Assembly: GCA_947258905.1 (NCBI GenBank)
Contig: CAMYKF010000408.1
Coordinates: 1-14,458 of the forward strand
Length of the DNA stretch: 14,458 nucleotides
Reading direction: 5' to 3'
Source of the DNA: an uncultured Pirellulaceae bacterium
Lineage (GTDB): Bacteria; Planctomycetota; Planctomycetia; Pirellulales; Pirellulaceae
Shown here piece after piece: positions 1-9,061 of the stretch (position 1 is its first letter; each line of letters begins with the position of its first letter). A program made the translations under genes and the position numbers. The notes beneath the pieces are model-generated. The model saw only the letters and a list, made by a program, of their open reading frames with translations. It had not been told where the DNA came from and did not search any database.

Positions 1-683
1 TCATTCGCGGCAGCGCGCTGCCAGCCTACCAGACCCCTGCGGATCCGGAAGCCAGCAAGTGCATCAGCGAATTGCTGGACGCCGTCGACAGCTACGTGCC
101 CGAGCCGGTACGGGACGACGAAAAGCCGTTCCTGATGGCCATCGAGGACGTGTTCTCGATTGAAGGCCGCGGTACCGTGGCCACCGGCCGGATCGAACGT
201 GGTGTCGTTCGCACCGGCGAAGAAATCGAGATCATCGGTCTCGAGGAAGCGCCCAAGAAGACGACCTGCACGGGTGTGGAAATGTTCCGCAAGATCCTCG
301 ACGAGGGTCGCGCTGGCGACAACGTCGGCTGCCTGCTGCGTGGCGTCAAGCGTGACGAGATCCAGCGTGGCCAGGTGCTGGCCAAGCCCGGTTCGATTAC
401 CCCGCACACCAAGTTCGAGGCCGAGATTTACTGCCTCAGCAAGGACGAAGGCGGCCGTCATACGCCGTTCTTCAGCGGCTATCGTCCCCAGTTTTATTTC
501 CGGACCACCGATGTGACCGGAACTGCCAATCTGGTCGATGCCGAAATGTGCATGCCCGGCGACAATGTGAGAATCAGTGTCGAGTTGCACAAGCCGATCG
601 CCATGGACGATGGTGTCCGCTTCGCGATCCGCGAAGGTGGCCGAACGGTTGGCTCGGGTGTTGTCACCAAGATCGTTGAGTAG
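1..683 (+). CDS. tuf: Elongation factor Tu, 3' part (domains 2 and 3, 5' end outside window)
   Basis: EF-Tu is the GTPase that delivers aminoacyl-tRNA to the ribosomal A site in the cytoplasm. The reading frame is open from base 3 (first codons read IRGSALPAYQ) to a TAG at 681-683, giving about 226 residues. The G domain lies upstream of the window. The visible part matches the end of the G domain (SALxA...), domain 2 (IEDVFSIEGRGTVATGRIER, TCTGVEMFRK, GRAGDNVGCLLRG) and domain 3 (GGRHTPFFSGYRPQFYFRTT, MPGDNV, RFAIREGGRTVGSGVV). These are near-invariant EF-Tu blocks and the C-terminus has normal length. The internal TTG at 72 is not a start; homology continues upstream of it. The order tuf-trnW-secE-nusG is a common bacterial arrangement. 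The missing 5' end means GTP-binding motifs cannot be checked. Confidence 0.97.
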   Translation, partial: IRGSALPAYQTPADPEASKCISELLDAVDSYVPEPVRDDEKPFLMAIEDVFSIEGRGTVATGRIERGVVRTGEEIEIIGLEEAPKKTTCTGVEMFRKILDEGRAGDNVGCLLRGVKRDEIQRGQVLAKPGSITPHTKFEAEIYCLSKDEGGRHTPFFSGYRPQFYFRTTDVTGTANLVDAEMCMPGDNVRISVELHKPIAMDDGVRFAIREGGRTVGSGVVTKIVE

Positions 684-702
684 GTAACCAGTTGCTCATT
701 GC

Positions 703-750
703 CTGCCGGTGGACTGGCTCCAATCATTGGATTCAGACGCCGGCCGGCAG
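703..750 (+). terminator. Large hairpin between tuf and tRNA-Trp (possible terminator or processing site)
   Basis: Outer arms CTGCCGG (703-709) and CCGGCAG (744-750) are perfectly complementary. Nested inside are CTG/CAG (714-716 / 734-736) and TCCAA/TTGGA (719-723 / 727-731) around a 3-nt loop. The structure starts 20 nt after the tuf stop. No T-run follows, so a standard intrinsic terminator is not clear. It may be a 3'-end stabiliser for tuf mRNA, a weak terminator, or a processing signal that releases the downstream tRNA. No convincing sigma70-type promoter is visible between it and the tRNA. Confidence 0.4.
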
Positions 751-804
751 CGAGTTGAATAGATACAGTCGCGTACCTCCTGGTGCGGTGTCCCGATTAC
801 GTAC

Positions 805-877
805 AGGGGTGTAGCTCAATTGGTAGAGCACTGGTTTCCAAAACCAGCGGTTGCGGGTTCAAGTCCCTCCGCCCCTG
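805..877 (+). tRNA. trnW: tRNA-Trp, anticodon CCA
   Basis: A full cloverleaf can be drawn. Acceptor stem AGGGGTG (805-811) pairs with CGCCCCT (870-876), including one G-U pair. The D stem is GCTC/GAGC (814-817 / 826-829). The anticodon stem CTGGT/ACCAG encloses loop TTCCAAA (836-842) with anticodon CCA at 838-840. The T-loop is TTCAAGT (858-864). The T stem GCGGG/CCCTC has a C-U mismatch at its second pair (854 against 868). The discriminator base is G877, as usual for bacterial tRNA-Trp. The CCA tail is not encoded (bases 878-880 are CTA), so it must be added by CCA-adding enzyme. The tRNA decodes UGG. It sits between tuf and secE, as in many bacteria. Confidence 0.96.
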
Positions 878-980
878 CTAAATTTTGGGTCCCGATGACG
901 CGACTTGACAATTCGTCAAACACCGGAGTTTCCGGACTTCAGCACAAATCATGGATGTGAATGTAGCTGGGAGATAGCAA

Positions 981-1430
981 ATGAGTTCCGTGACAACCAA
1001 ACAGCGAGCAGGTAGTGGCGACGTCGGTCTGATCGGCACGATGTTCCAGGCAGGGCTGTACAAGCCCCAGCAGGGACGCATCGTCCGCCAGGTCACCTTT
1101 GTCGCCATCGCCATCCTGGCACTGTTGATTGCCTGGGAGATCGGACAGATCACCTTCATTGCCGACCTGTTCGAGCGAGCCGATTACGCCTTCGGATTTG
1201 GACTGGGCGTGATTGGTCTGTGGATTGCCTACCGCATCGTCAACTACCCGGCGTTCGCCGATTTTCTGATTGCCGTGGAAGCGGAGATGAAGAAGGTCTC
1301 GTGGCCGGCGTGGCCCGAGTTGTGGAAAGCCTCACTGGTCGTGATCTTTGTGATCTTTTCCATGGCCCTGTCGCTGTGGCTGTTCGATTTGATCTGGACC
1401 GCGTTATTCAAGTTGATTGGTATCAGATAG
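981..1430 (+). CDS. secE: Preprotein translocase subunit SecE (three-TM long form)
   Basis: SecE is the essential clamp subunit that holds the two halves of SecY together in the SecYEG channel of the cytoplasmic membrane. The product is 149 residues. Predicted membrane segments lie near residues 37-54, 69-87 and 118-140. Before the last one is the conserved amphipathic surface helix, AEMKKVSWPAWPELWKAS (residues 101-118), equivalent to the ExKKVxWPxxxEL signature of the family. Many bacteria have a one-TM SecE of about 60-90 residues; three TMs, as in E. coli, is the long form. The ATG at 981 is preceded by GGGAG at 969-973 with good spacing. The gene lies about 100 nt after tRNA-Trp and ends 13 nt before the nusG ATG, so it is probably co-transcribed with nusG. 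Confidence 0.93.
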   Translation: MSSVTTKQRAGSGDVGLIGTMFQAGLYKPQQGRIVRQVTFVAIAILALLIAWEIGQITFIADLFERADYAFGFGLGVIGLWIAYRIVNYPAFADFLIAVEAEMKKVSWPAWPELWKASLVVIFVIFSMALSLWLFDLIWTALFKLIGIR

Positions 1431-1443
1431 CCGGTTGAATTCC

Positions 1444-2400
1444 ATGGTGGAAGAAAACAAAACCGCTCCCGACCCCGCTGCTCAGCCCGACGCTGATCCC
1501 GCAGCCGCTGCGCCCGAAACACCGGTCTCCGCAGCGCCGGAAGTCCCCGAAGTGCCGCCAGTGGCCGAATCAGCCGAATCAGCCGAATCAGCCGAATCAG
1601 CTGAAGTTGCCCAGGTGCCGGAAGTCTCCGAGGCGCCGGAGGTGGCTGCCGCCTCCGTCACCCCCGCAGGCGCCGAACAACCCGAGGCCGAACCGGCCGA
1701 CGAGGAGGCCGCCGGGGAAGCGGCTCCCGAAGTCGCCGAATTCGACGAGTCGGAACTGCTCGGCGACGACTATGTCGATGACGACATCGACGAGGATGAG
1801 GACGCCGCCCCGCTGGAAGCCCTTGTCGAGGATGCGCCCGAGGAAGAAGACATCTCGATGGACTGGTACATCCTCAAGGTCCAGGTCAATCGGGAGAATT
1901 CCATCTGCGACGCGCTGATGCGACGCGTCAAGGTGGCCGGGCTGGAACGCTTCTTCGGCGAAATCCTCGTGCCTACCGAGGATGTCCGCGAGTTCACCAA
2001 GAGCGGCAAACAGCGGATTGTCAAACGCAAACTGTATCCCGGATACATTGTGGTCAACATGTCCATCAATGACGATTCCTGGTTCCTGGTACGGGAGACG
2101 CCGGGTATCGGCGATTTCACCGGGGCTGCGGGCAAACCCGCTCCCTTGTCCAAGGAAGAAATCGATCGCATTGTGGCCTCCACCAAACCGGAAACCGTCA
2201 AGGCGTCCGAGGAAACGGTTAAGACCGCGATCAAGTTCCGCGAAGGTGACCGTGTGCGAGTCAAGGAAGGGTACTTCCAGAACTATGAAGGCGAAGTCTC
2301 CAACATTGATGAACGCAACGGCCGCGTCACCGTGATGATCAACATCTTTGGCCGGCCCAACCCGGTCGAACTGGATCACTGGCAAGTCGAGGATTTGTAG
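1444..2400 (+). CDS. nusG: Transcription elongation/antitermination factor NusG with acidic N-terminal extension
   Basis: NusG binds the RNA polymerase clamp through its NGN domain, and binds Rho or ribosomal protein S10 through its KOW domain. From the ATG at 1444 the protein has 318 residues against about 180 in E. coli. Residues 1-138 are a low-complexity Ala/Pro/Glu/Asp region that becomes strongly acidic (DDYVDDDIDEDED near 113-125). The NGN domain starts at MDWYILKVQV (139) and contains LFGE-like FFGEILVPTE and KRKLYPGYIVV. The KOW domain covers about 263-318 with VRVKEGYFQNYEG and the normal ending FGRPNPVELDHWQVEDL. Phe278 matches the KOW Phe that contacts S10/Rho in E. coli. No clear ribosome binding site precedes 1444, only 13 nt from secE, which suggests translational coupling. 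An internal ATG at 1858 sits exactly at the NGN start behind GAGGAAGAAGA (1840-1850), so a short form could also be made. Upstream TTG at 1417 overlaps secE and is unlikely. Confidence 0.93.
   Translation: MVEENKTAPDPAAQPDADPAAAAPETPVSAAPEVPEVPPVAESAESAESAESAEVAQVPEVSEAPEVAAASVTPAGAEQPEAEPADEEAAGEAAPEVAEFDESELLGDDYVDDDIDEDEDAAPLEALVEDAPEEEDISMDWYILKVQVNRENSICDALMRRVKVAGLERFFGEILVPTEDVREFTKSGKQRIVKRKLYPGYIVVNMSINDDSWFLVRETPGIGDFTGAAGKPAPLSKEEIDRIVASTKPETVKASEETVKTAIKFREGDRVRVKEGYFQNYEGEVSNIDERNGRVTVMINIFGRPNPVELDHWQVEDL
1564..1599 (+). repeat. In-frame 9-bp microsatellite in nusG (4 x GCCGAATCA)
   Basis: Four identical copies of GCCGAATCA encode Ala-Glu-Ser four times inside the disordered NusG extension; a fifth, diverged copy (GCTGAA) follows. 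The unit is a multiple of three, so slippage would change the length of the extension without breaking the frame. Confidence 0.93.
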
Positions 2401-2405
2401 TCGGG

Positions 2406-2447
2406 GGTCGAACGTCACAGGTTAAACGTCGAAGCCGGAAGGTTCGA
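2406..2447 (+). repeat. Decayed heptamer array after nusG (consensus GGTCGAA)
   Basis: Starting 6 nt after the nusG stop, the sequence can be cut into six consecutive 7-mers: GGTCGAA, CGTCACA, GGTTAAA, CGTCGAA, GCCGGAA, GGTTCGA. They share a consensus close to GGTCGAA. The same heptamer (GGTCGAA/GGTCGCA) forms the much cleaner array after rpoC at 14361-14458. This copy is degenerate, so its repeat origin is inferred. Confidence 0.5.
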
Positions 2448-2473
2448 TAGCCCGACACCAGCGAGGGACAATC

Positions 2474-2593
2474 AGCGGTAGCGAAAGTCGTGAGACTTTC
2501 GGCCAGATAAACAACCGATAACGAAGGTCGCCAGACTTTCGACGAGACAGACGACAGGTAGCGGAAGTCGCCAGGCTTCCAACCACACAGGAA
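2474..2593 (+). repeat. Three tandem 40-bp hairpin repeats in the nusG-rplK spacer
   Basis: Three units at an exact 40-bp period (2474-2513, 2514-2553, 2554-2593) share the core pattern GGTAGCGAAAGTCGxxAGACTTTC. Each contains an inverted repeat: CGAAAGTC-GTGA-GACTTTCG (2482-2501), CGAAGGTC-GCCA-GACTTTCG (2522-2541) and GGAAGTC-GCCA-GGCTTCC (2563-2580). Arm differences preserve pairing (A-T to G-C or G-U), which points to RNA or DNA structure under selection, or to spread of a palindromic element. The last unit overlaps the rplK ribosome binding site AGGAAAG (2589-2595). Possible identities are a REP/MITE-like intergenic element or a structured rplK leader. The motif just upstream, TAGCCCGACACCAGCGAGGG (2448-2467), may belong to the same element. 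Confidence 0.85.
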
Positions 2594-2602
2594 AGCAATC
2601 CA

Positions 2603-3028
2603 ATGGCAAAACAGATTACCGGCCAGGCGAAGTTTCAGGTACCTGGTGGCCAAGCCACTCCGGCTCCGCCGGTGGGCACGTCGCTGGGTAAATTCGGTAT
2701 CAACCTCGGCCAGTTTGTACAGCAATTCAATGACCGCACCAAGGAATACAACGGCACGCCGATTCCGGTCATCGTGACGGTGTACGCCGATCGGACATTT
2801 GATTTCGTCACCAAGAGCCCGCCGGCCGCTTCGTTGCTCAAACAGGCTGCCGGTATCGCCAAGGGATCAGGCGTTCCCAACCGCGACAAGGTGGCCACGG
2901 TCACGCGTGACCAGGTGCGGGATATTTGTGAAAAGAAGATGCAGGACCTCAACGCTTCGAGTATCGAAACGGCCTGCCGCATGGTCGAAGGAACCGCCCG
3001 CAGCATGGGTATCGAGGTCGTCGACTAG
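2603..3028 (+). CDS. rplK: 50S ribosomal protein L11
   Basis: L11 binds the GTPase-associated region of 23S rRNA at the base of the L12 stalk. It is needed for factor-dependent steps and for stringent-response sensing by RelA. The product is 141 residues, the usual length. The N-terminal domain carries GGQATPAPPVGTSLG (residues 15-29) with the Pro22-Pro23 pair of the thiostrepton-binding face, followed by FGINLGQFVQQFN. The C-terminal rRNA-binding domain includes FVTKSPPAASLLKQAAGI (68-85) and GTARSMGIEV (130-139). One small change is PVGTSLG where most L11 proteins have PVGPALG. The ATG at 2603 is preceded by AGGAAAG (2589-2595) with 7-nt spacing. It follows the repeat-filled spacer after nusG and is probably the first gene of an rplKAJL-rpoBC unit. 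Confidence 0.97.
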   Translation: MAKQITGQAKFQVPGGQATPAPPVGTSLGKFGINLGQFVQQFNDRTKEYNGTPIPVIVTVYADRTFDFVTKSPPAASLLKQAAGIAKGSGVPNRDKVATVTRDQVRDICEKKMQDLNASSIETACRMVEGTARSMGIEVVD

Positions 3029-3047
3029 GCGTTCTGCAGATTCGCCC

Positions 3048-3065
3048 GCCGGATGTATGTCCGGC
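3048..3065 (+). promoter_or_regulatory. Small hairpin in the rplK-rplA spacer
   Basis: Arms GCCGGA (3048-3053) and TCCGGC (3060-3065) pair perfectly around a 6-nt loop, 20 nt after the rplK stop. The function is not known; it could slow 3' decay of the rplK message or take part in L1 autoregulation. No T-run follows directly. Confidence 0.4.
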
Positions 3066-3117
3066 ACGTTTGACAATTTGTTTTATTACCGCGATTAAGC
3101 GGGAGAGTGTTTTTGTT

Positions 3118-3795
3118 ATGGGAAAAAAATCCAAACGATACAAAGCACTCGCGGAAAAAGTACCAGCCGGGCCCCAGGAACTGCCCCAGGCCGTGGCGAT
3201 CCTCAAGGAATTTGGTGGAACAAAGTTCGACCAGTCCGTGGAGATCCACATGCGGCTGGGCATTGATGCCAAACAGGCTGACCAGCTAGTCCGCGGGTCA
3301 ATTGTATTGCCGCACGGGATCGGGAAATCGCAGCGGGTCGTGGTGTTCGCCAAGGGTGATGCCGCGAAGGCTGCCGAGGAAGCCGGTGCCGATCATGTGG
3401 GCCAGGAAGAGATGGCCAAAAAAATCCAGGATGGCTGGACGGACTTTGATGTGTGCATCGCCACTCCCGACATGATGGGCGTGGTCGGACCGCTGGGCCG
3501 GGTATTGGGTCCGCGTGGTCTGATGCCCTCGCCGCGAGCCGGTACGGTCACGCCCGATGTGGCCAGCACCATCAAGGAATACAAGGCCGGCAAGGTTGAG
3601 TTCCGCAACGACAATGGCGGCAATGTGCACGCCGTCGTGGGACGACTCAGCTTTGACCCCCAACAGCTGGAAGAGAACATTTCGGCCTTCATCGACTTGA
3701 TCACTTCCATGAAGCCGAATGCCATCAAGGGCACCTATATCAAGGGTATCTGCATCGCCGCGACGATGAGCCCGGGAGTGCACATTGCTGCCTGA
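3118..3795 (+). CDS. rplA: 50S ribosomal protein L1
   Basis: L1 forms the mobile L1 stalk that helps move deacylated tRNA out of the E site; in several bacteria it also represses translation of its own rplKA mRNA. From the ATG at 3118 the product is 225 residues, close to the usual 225-235, and starts with the typical GKKSKRYKAL. Other hallmarks are FDQSVEIHMRLGID (domain I), VRGSIVLPHGIGKSQRVVVF leading into domain II, the family signature GRVLGPRGLMPSPRAGTVT, and KGTYIKGICIAATMSPG near the end. A frame extension upstream to TTG 3070 is unlikely because family homology begins at the ATG. GGGAG at 3101-3105 is a plausible ribosome binding site, spaced 12 nt from the start, slightly long. Confidence 0.97.
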   Translation: MGKKSKRYKALAEKVPAGPQELPQAVAILKEFGGTKFDQSVEIHMRLGIDAKQADQLVRGSIVLPHGIGKSQRVVVFAKGDAAKAAEEAGADHVGQEEMAKKIQDGWTDFDVCIATPDMMGVVGPLGRVLGPRGLMPSPRAGTVTPDVASTIKEYKAGKVEFRNDNGGNVHAVVGRLSFDPQQLEENISAFIDLITSMKPNAIKGTYIKGICIAATMSPGVHIAA

Positions 3796-3803
3796 CCTGT
3801 GTA

Positions 3804-3831
3804 GATGAAGATCTGCATCAACTGCTTCATC
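3804..3831 (+). promoter_or_regulatory. Hairpin in the rplJ leader
   Basis: GATGAAG (3804-3810) pairs with CTTCATC (3825-3831) over a 14-nt loop. GATG (3804-3807) can instead pair with CATC (3816-3819), so two exclusive folds are possible. L10 (with L12) represses its own leader in several bacteria, and this would be the natural site. The 71-nt spacer is shorter than known L10 leaders, so this is tentative. Confidence 0.3.
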
Positions 3832-3866
3832 AACCAGTCAAACGTCACGCGTAAGGTATCCAAATC

Positions 3867-4391
3867 ATGAGTAAAAACGTAAAGAACTTGTTGACCAACG
3901 ACCTGGTCGGCCGCCTCGAGGGTGTCGAGGATTGCCTGGTAGCCAACGTCATTGGTCTGGACGCGAATACCACCGTCGTGTTGCGCAAGCGACTGCGGGA
4001 GAAAGACATCTCGCTGATGGTGGTCAAGAATTCGCTGGCCCGCCGGGCCACCGACGGAACGACCCTGGCACCCGCCTTTGACGCACTAACCGGCACGGCG
4101 GCCGTGGTCTGGGGCGGCGAGGATTTCGTCACGCTGGTCAAGGAAGTTGTCGAGCTGGACAAGAGCGATGATTTCGAGGCTTTTGAAGCCCGCGGCGGTG
4201 TGCTCGATGGCGAACCTTTGTCCGCGGACAAGGTCAAGGAGATCAGCAAGTGGCCCAGCCGACTGGAGCAACTCAGCATCCTGTCCGGCCAGCTCACTTC
4301 GCCATGGACTACACTGCAGTCCCAGCTGACCGGCCCTGGCGGCCAACTGGCCAGCCAAATCGAAAAAATTTCCGAGCAGGCAGAGGAGTAG
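3867..4391 (+). CDS. rplJ: 50S ribosomal protein L10
   Basis: L10 anchors the L12 stalk: its N-terminal domain binds 23S rRNA beside L11 and its long C-terminal helix carries L12 dimers. The product is 174 residues. The N-terminal domain shows the family pattern VRLRKRLREK-like LRKRLREKDISLMVVKNSLARRA (residues 39-61) and LTGTAAVVWGGED (74-86). The C-terminal helix region (about 132-174) has leucines spaced around two similar blocks, QLTSPWTTL (142-150) and QLTGPGGQL (153-161), as expected for successive L12-dimer docking sites; the number of dimers cannot be fixed from sequence alone. The ATG at 3867 has a modest ribosome binding site TAAGG (3852-3856). It is followed by rplL after 179 nt, which is unusually long for this gene pair. 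Confidence 0.95.
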   Translation: MSKNVKNLLTNDLVGRLEGVEDCLVANVIGLDANTTVVLRKRLREKDISLMVVKNSLARRATDGTTLAPAFDALTGTAAVVWGGEDFVTLVKEVVELDKSDDFEAFEARGGVLDGEPLSADKVKEISKWPSRLEQLSILSGQLTSPWTTLQSQLTGPGGQLASQIEKISEQAEE

Positions 4392-4414
4392 CCCGGAAGA
4401 CATCCGTAACCCAT

Positions 4415-4451
4415 CGCCCGATCGGCCCGGCCTGGCTCCGATGATCGGGTG
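4415..4451 (+). promoter_or_regulatory. Strong hairpin in the rplJ-rplL spacer
   Basis: CGCCCGATC (4415-4423) pairs with GATCGGGTG (4443-4451), nine pairs including one G-U. A further GCC/GGC pairing is possible within the loop. No T-run follows. Because L12 is needed in several copies per ribosome, a structure here could act as a processing site or 5' stabiliser that raises rplL output relative to rplJ; this role is inferred. Confidence 0.5.
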
Positions 4452-4530
4452 GTTCAACATATTCCTTGAATCGGCCCGCTCCGGTTCAATAATCCAGATT
4501 CGACCATTATCAAACAGACGACAAACAGCA

Positions 4531-4546
4531 ACCGGCCGTGGCCGGT
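4531..4546 (+). promoter_or_regulatory. Perfect inverted repeat just upstream of the rplL ribosome binding site
   Basis: ACCGGCC-GT-GGCCGGT is a perfect palindrome; as RNA it would form a 6-bp stem with a CGUG loop. It ends about 11 nt before GAAAGG (4557-4562), the rplL ribosome binding site. It could shape access to that site or be an mRNA 5' stabiliser. Confidence 0.45.
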
Positions 4547-4570
4547 ACCGAATAAAGAAAGGTTTTATCA

Positions 4571-4978
4571 ATGAACGAAACTGCAACCCTGGAATTCTCG
4601 GCTGAAACCAAAGAGCTGGGCGACAAGCTCGCCGAACTCAACCTCAAGCAAGCCAAGGAATTGAGTGATTACCTCAAGGAAGAACACGGGATCGAGCCCG
4701 CCGCTGGCGGAGCTGTCATGATGGCCGGCCCGGCCGCTGGCGGCGAAGGTGGCGCAGTCGAAGAGAAGACCGAATTTGACGTGGTCCTGACCGGATTTGG
4801 CGACAAGAAACTCGACGTCGTCAAGGTGGTCAAGGCCATCACCGGTGCTTCGCTGATGGAATCCAAAAAGATGGTGGAAGCATGCCCGGCCACCCTGAAA
4901 GAAGCAGCGTCCAAAGAAGATGCCGACAAAATCAAAGCTGACGTGGAAGCGGCTGGCGGTAGTATTGAGTTGAAGTAA
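4571..4978 (+). CDS. rplL: 50S ribosomal protein L7/L12
   Basis: L7/L12 is the flexible multicopy stalk protein that recruits translational GTPases (EF-Tu, EF-G, IF2, RF3). The product is 135 residues. The N-terminal dimerisation helices cover about 10-38 (LGDKLAELNLKQAKELSDYL). A Gly/Ala-rich hinge covers about 42-64. The C-terminal factor-binding domain (65-135) begins EKTEFDVVLTGFGDKKLDVV. The usual GLGLKEAK motif of that domain reads GASLMESK here (residues 92-99), while the lysine matching E. coli K84 is kept (K99), as are K86 and a Lys at the R73 position (K88-like). The ATG at 4571 has a good ribosome binding site GAAAGG at 4557-4562. The gene is followed by the 333-nt rpoB leader. Confidence 0.95.
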   Translation: MNETATLEFSAETKELGDKLAELNLKQAKELSDYLKEEHGIEPAAGGAVMMAGPAAGGEGGAVEEKTEFDVVLTGFGDKKLDVVKVVKAITGASLMESKKMVEACPATLKEAASKEDADKIKADVEAAGGSIELK

Positions 4979-4980
4979 TC

Positions 4981-5035
4981 GCCGGCCGACAGTCACGGCC
5001 GGTCGTCCGCACCCACGCTGACCGGCTGGACCGTG
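4981..5035 (+). promoter_or_regulatory. Two mutually exclusive hairpins just after rplL
   Basis: Fold A: GCCGGCCG (4981-4988) pairs with CGGCCGGT (4996-5003), eight pairs including one G-U, 7-nt loop. Fold B: CACGG (4994-4998) and CCGGTC (4999-5004) pair with GACCGG (5020-5025) and CCGTG (5031-5035), with a 5-nt bulge. The segment 4996-5003 is used in both, so they cannot coexist. Fold A begins 2 nt after the rplL stop, so a terminating ribosome could influence the choice. There is no T-run after either. Confidence 0.5.
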
Positions 5036-5234
5036 CCTGTCACGTTTGTTGCGGCAGCAATTGCCACGGTGGGCTTGCTGCAAATACTTCAATCCCTAAC
5101 CAACAGCCCGAACCGACTTGCCACACCATTGTCGCGCGGCCCGCCTGCGGCCCATTGTTGATACGCGATGCCTGCGGGATCGTTCTGCGCGCCGACGCCC
5201 TGTGGCGGTTCATCCAGCGTTTCCTGATTACGCC

Positions 5235-5273
5235 AACCGGACCTTTTCCCGAGCCCGATGGCCGTCCGGTTTT
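5235..5273 (+). terminator. Terminator-like hairpin (attenuator) about 40 nt upstream of rpoB
   Basis: AACCGGAC (5235-5242) and GTCCGGTT (5264-5271) form a perfect 8-bp stem over a 21-nt loop, followed by a short T-run (TTTT, 5270-5273, partly in the stem). This is the most terminator-like structure in the window. Because rpoB follows at once without a visible promoter, it is more likely a partial terminator or attenuator than a full stop. Confidence 0.5.
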
Positions 5274-5311
5274 CAGCCTGACCAAATCCACTAGCGGAGA
5301 CTTCGCGCACT

Positions 5312-9046
<3,735 letters not shown>

Positions 9047-9061
9047 CGCGTTAAACAACAT

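Larger units (their letters stand above)
4979..5311 (+). promoter_or_regulatory. 333-nt gene-free rplL-rpoB spacer (leader/attenuator region)
   Basis: No credible gene is present. The only sense frame of note, 5155-5376, runs into rpoB out of frame and lacks recognisable features. The spacer has structured RNA at both ends, described separately: competing hairpins at 4981-5035 and a terminator-like hairpin at 5235-5273. In E. coli the rplL-rpoB gap holds a partial terminator and an RNase III site that reduce rpoBC relative to rplJL; a similar role here is inferred. No clear -10/-35 pair was seen in the middle part. The rpoB ribosome binding site is probably GCGGAG (5294-5299). Confidence 0.6.

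Noticed and set aside
905..933. TTGACA (905-910) before secE as a promoter
   Set aside because: No acceptable -10 lies 16-18 bp downstream; the TTGAC/GTCAA arms are more simply a small inverted repeat.
1417..1443. Upstream TTG start for nusG
   Set aside because: It would overlap the secE end and has no ribosome binding site; ATG at 1444 is 13 nt after the secE stop and fits coupled translation.
2474..2593. CRISPR array
   Set aside because: The units are contiguous 40-bp diverged hairpins without unique spacers between identical repeats, and no cas gene is nearby.
3070..3098. Perfect -35-like TTGACA (3070-3075) with GATTAA at 17-bp spacing before rplA
   Set aside because: The -10 matches only three of six consensus positions, and transcription would start on or after the rplA ribosome binding site at 3101-3105. 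Chance match is more likely.
3070..3117. Upstream TTG start for rplA
   Set aside because: The extra 16 residues do not resemble L1, whose usual N-terminus begins at the ATG at 3118.
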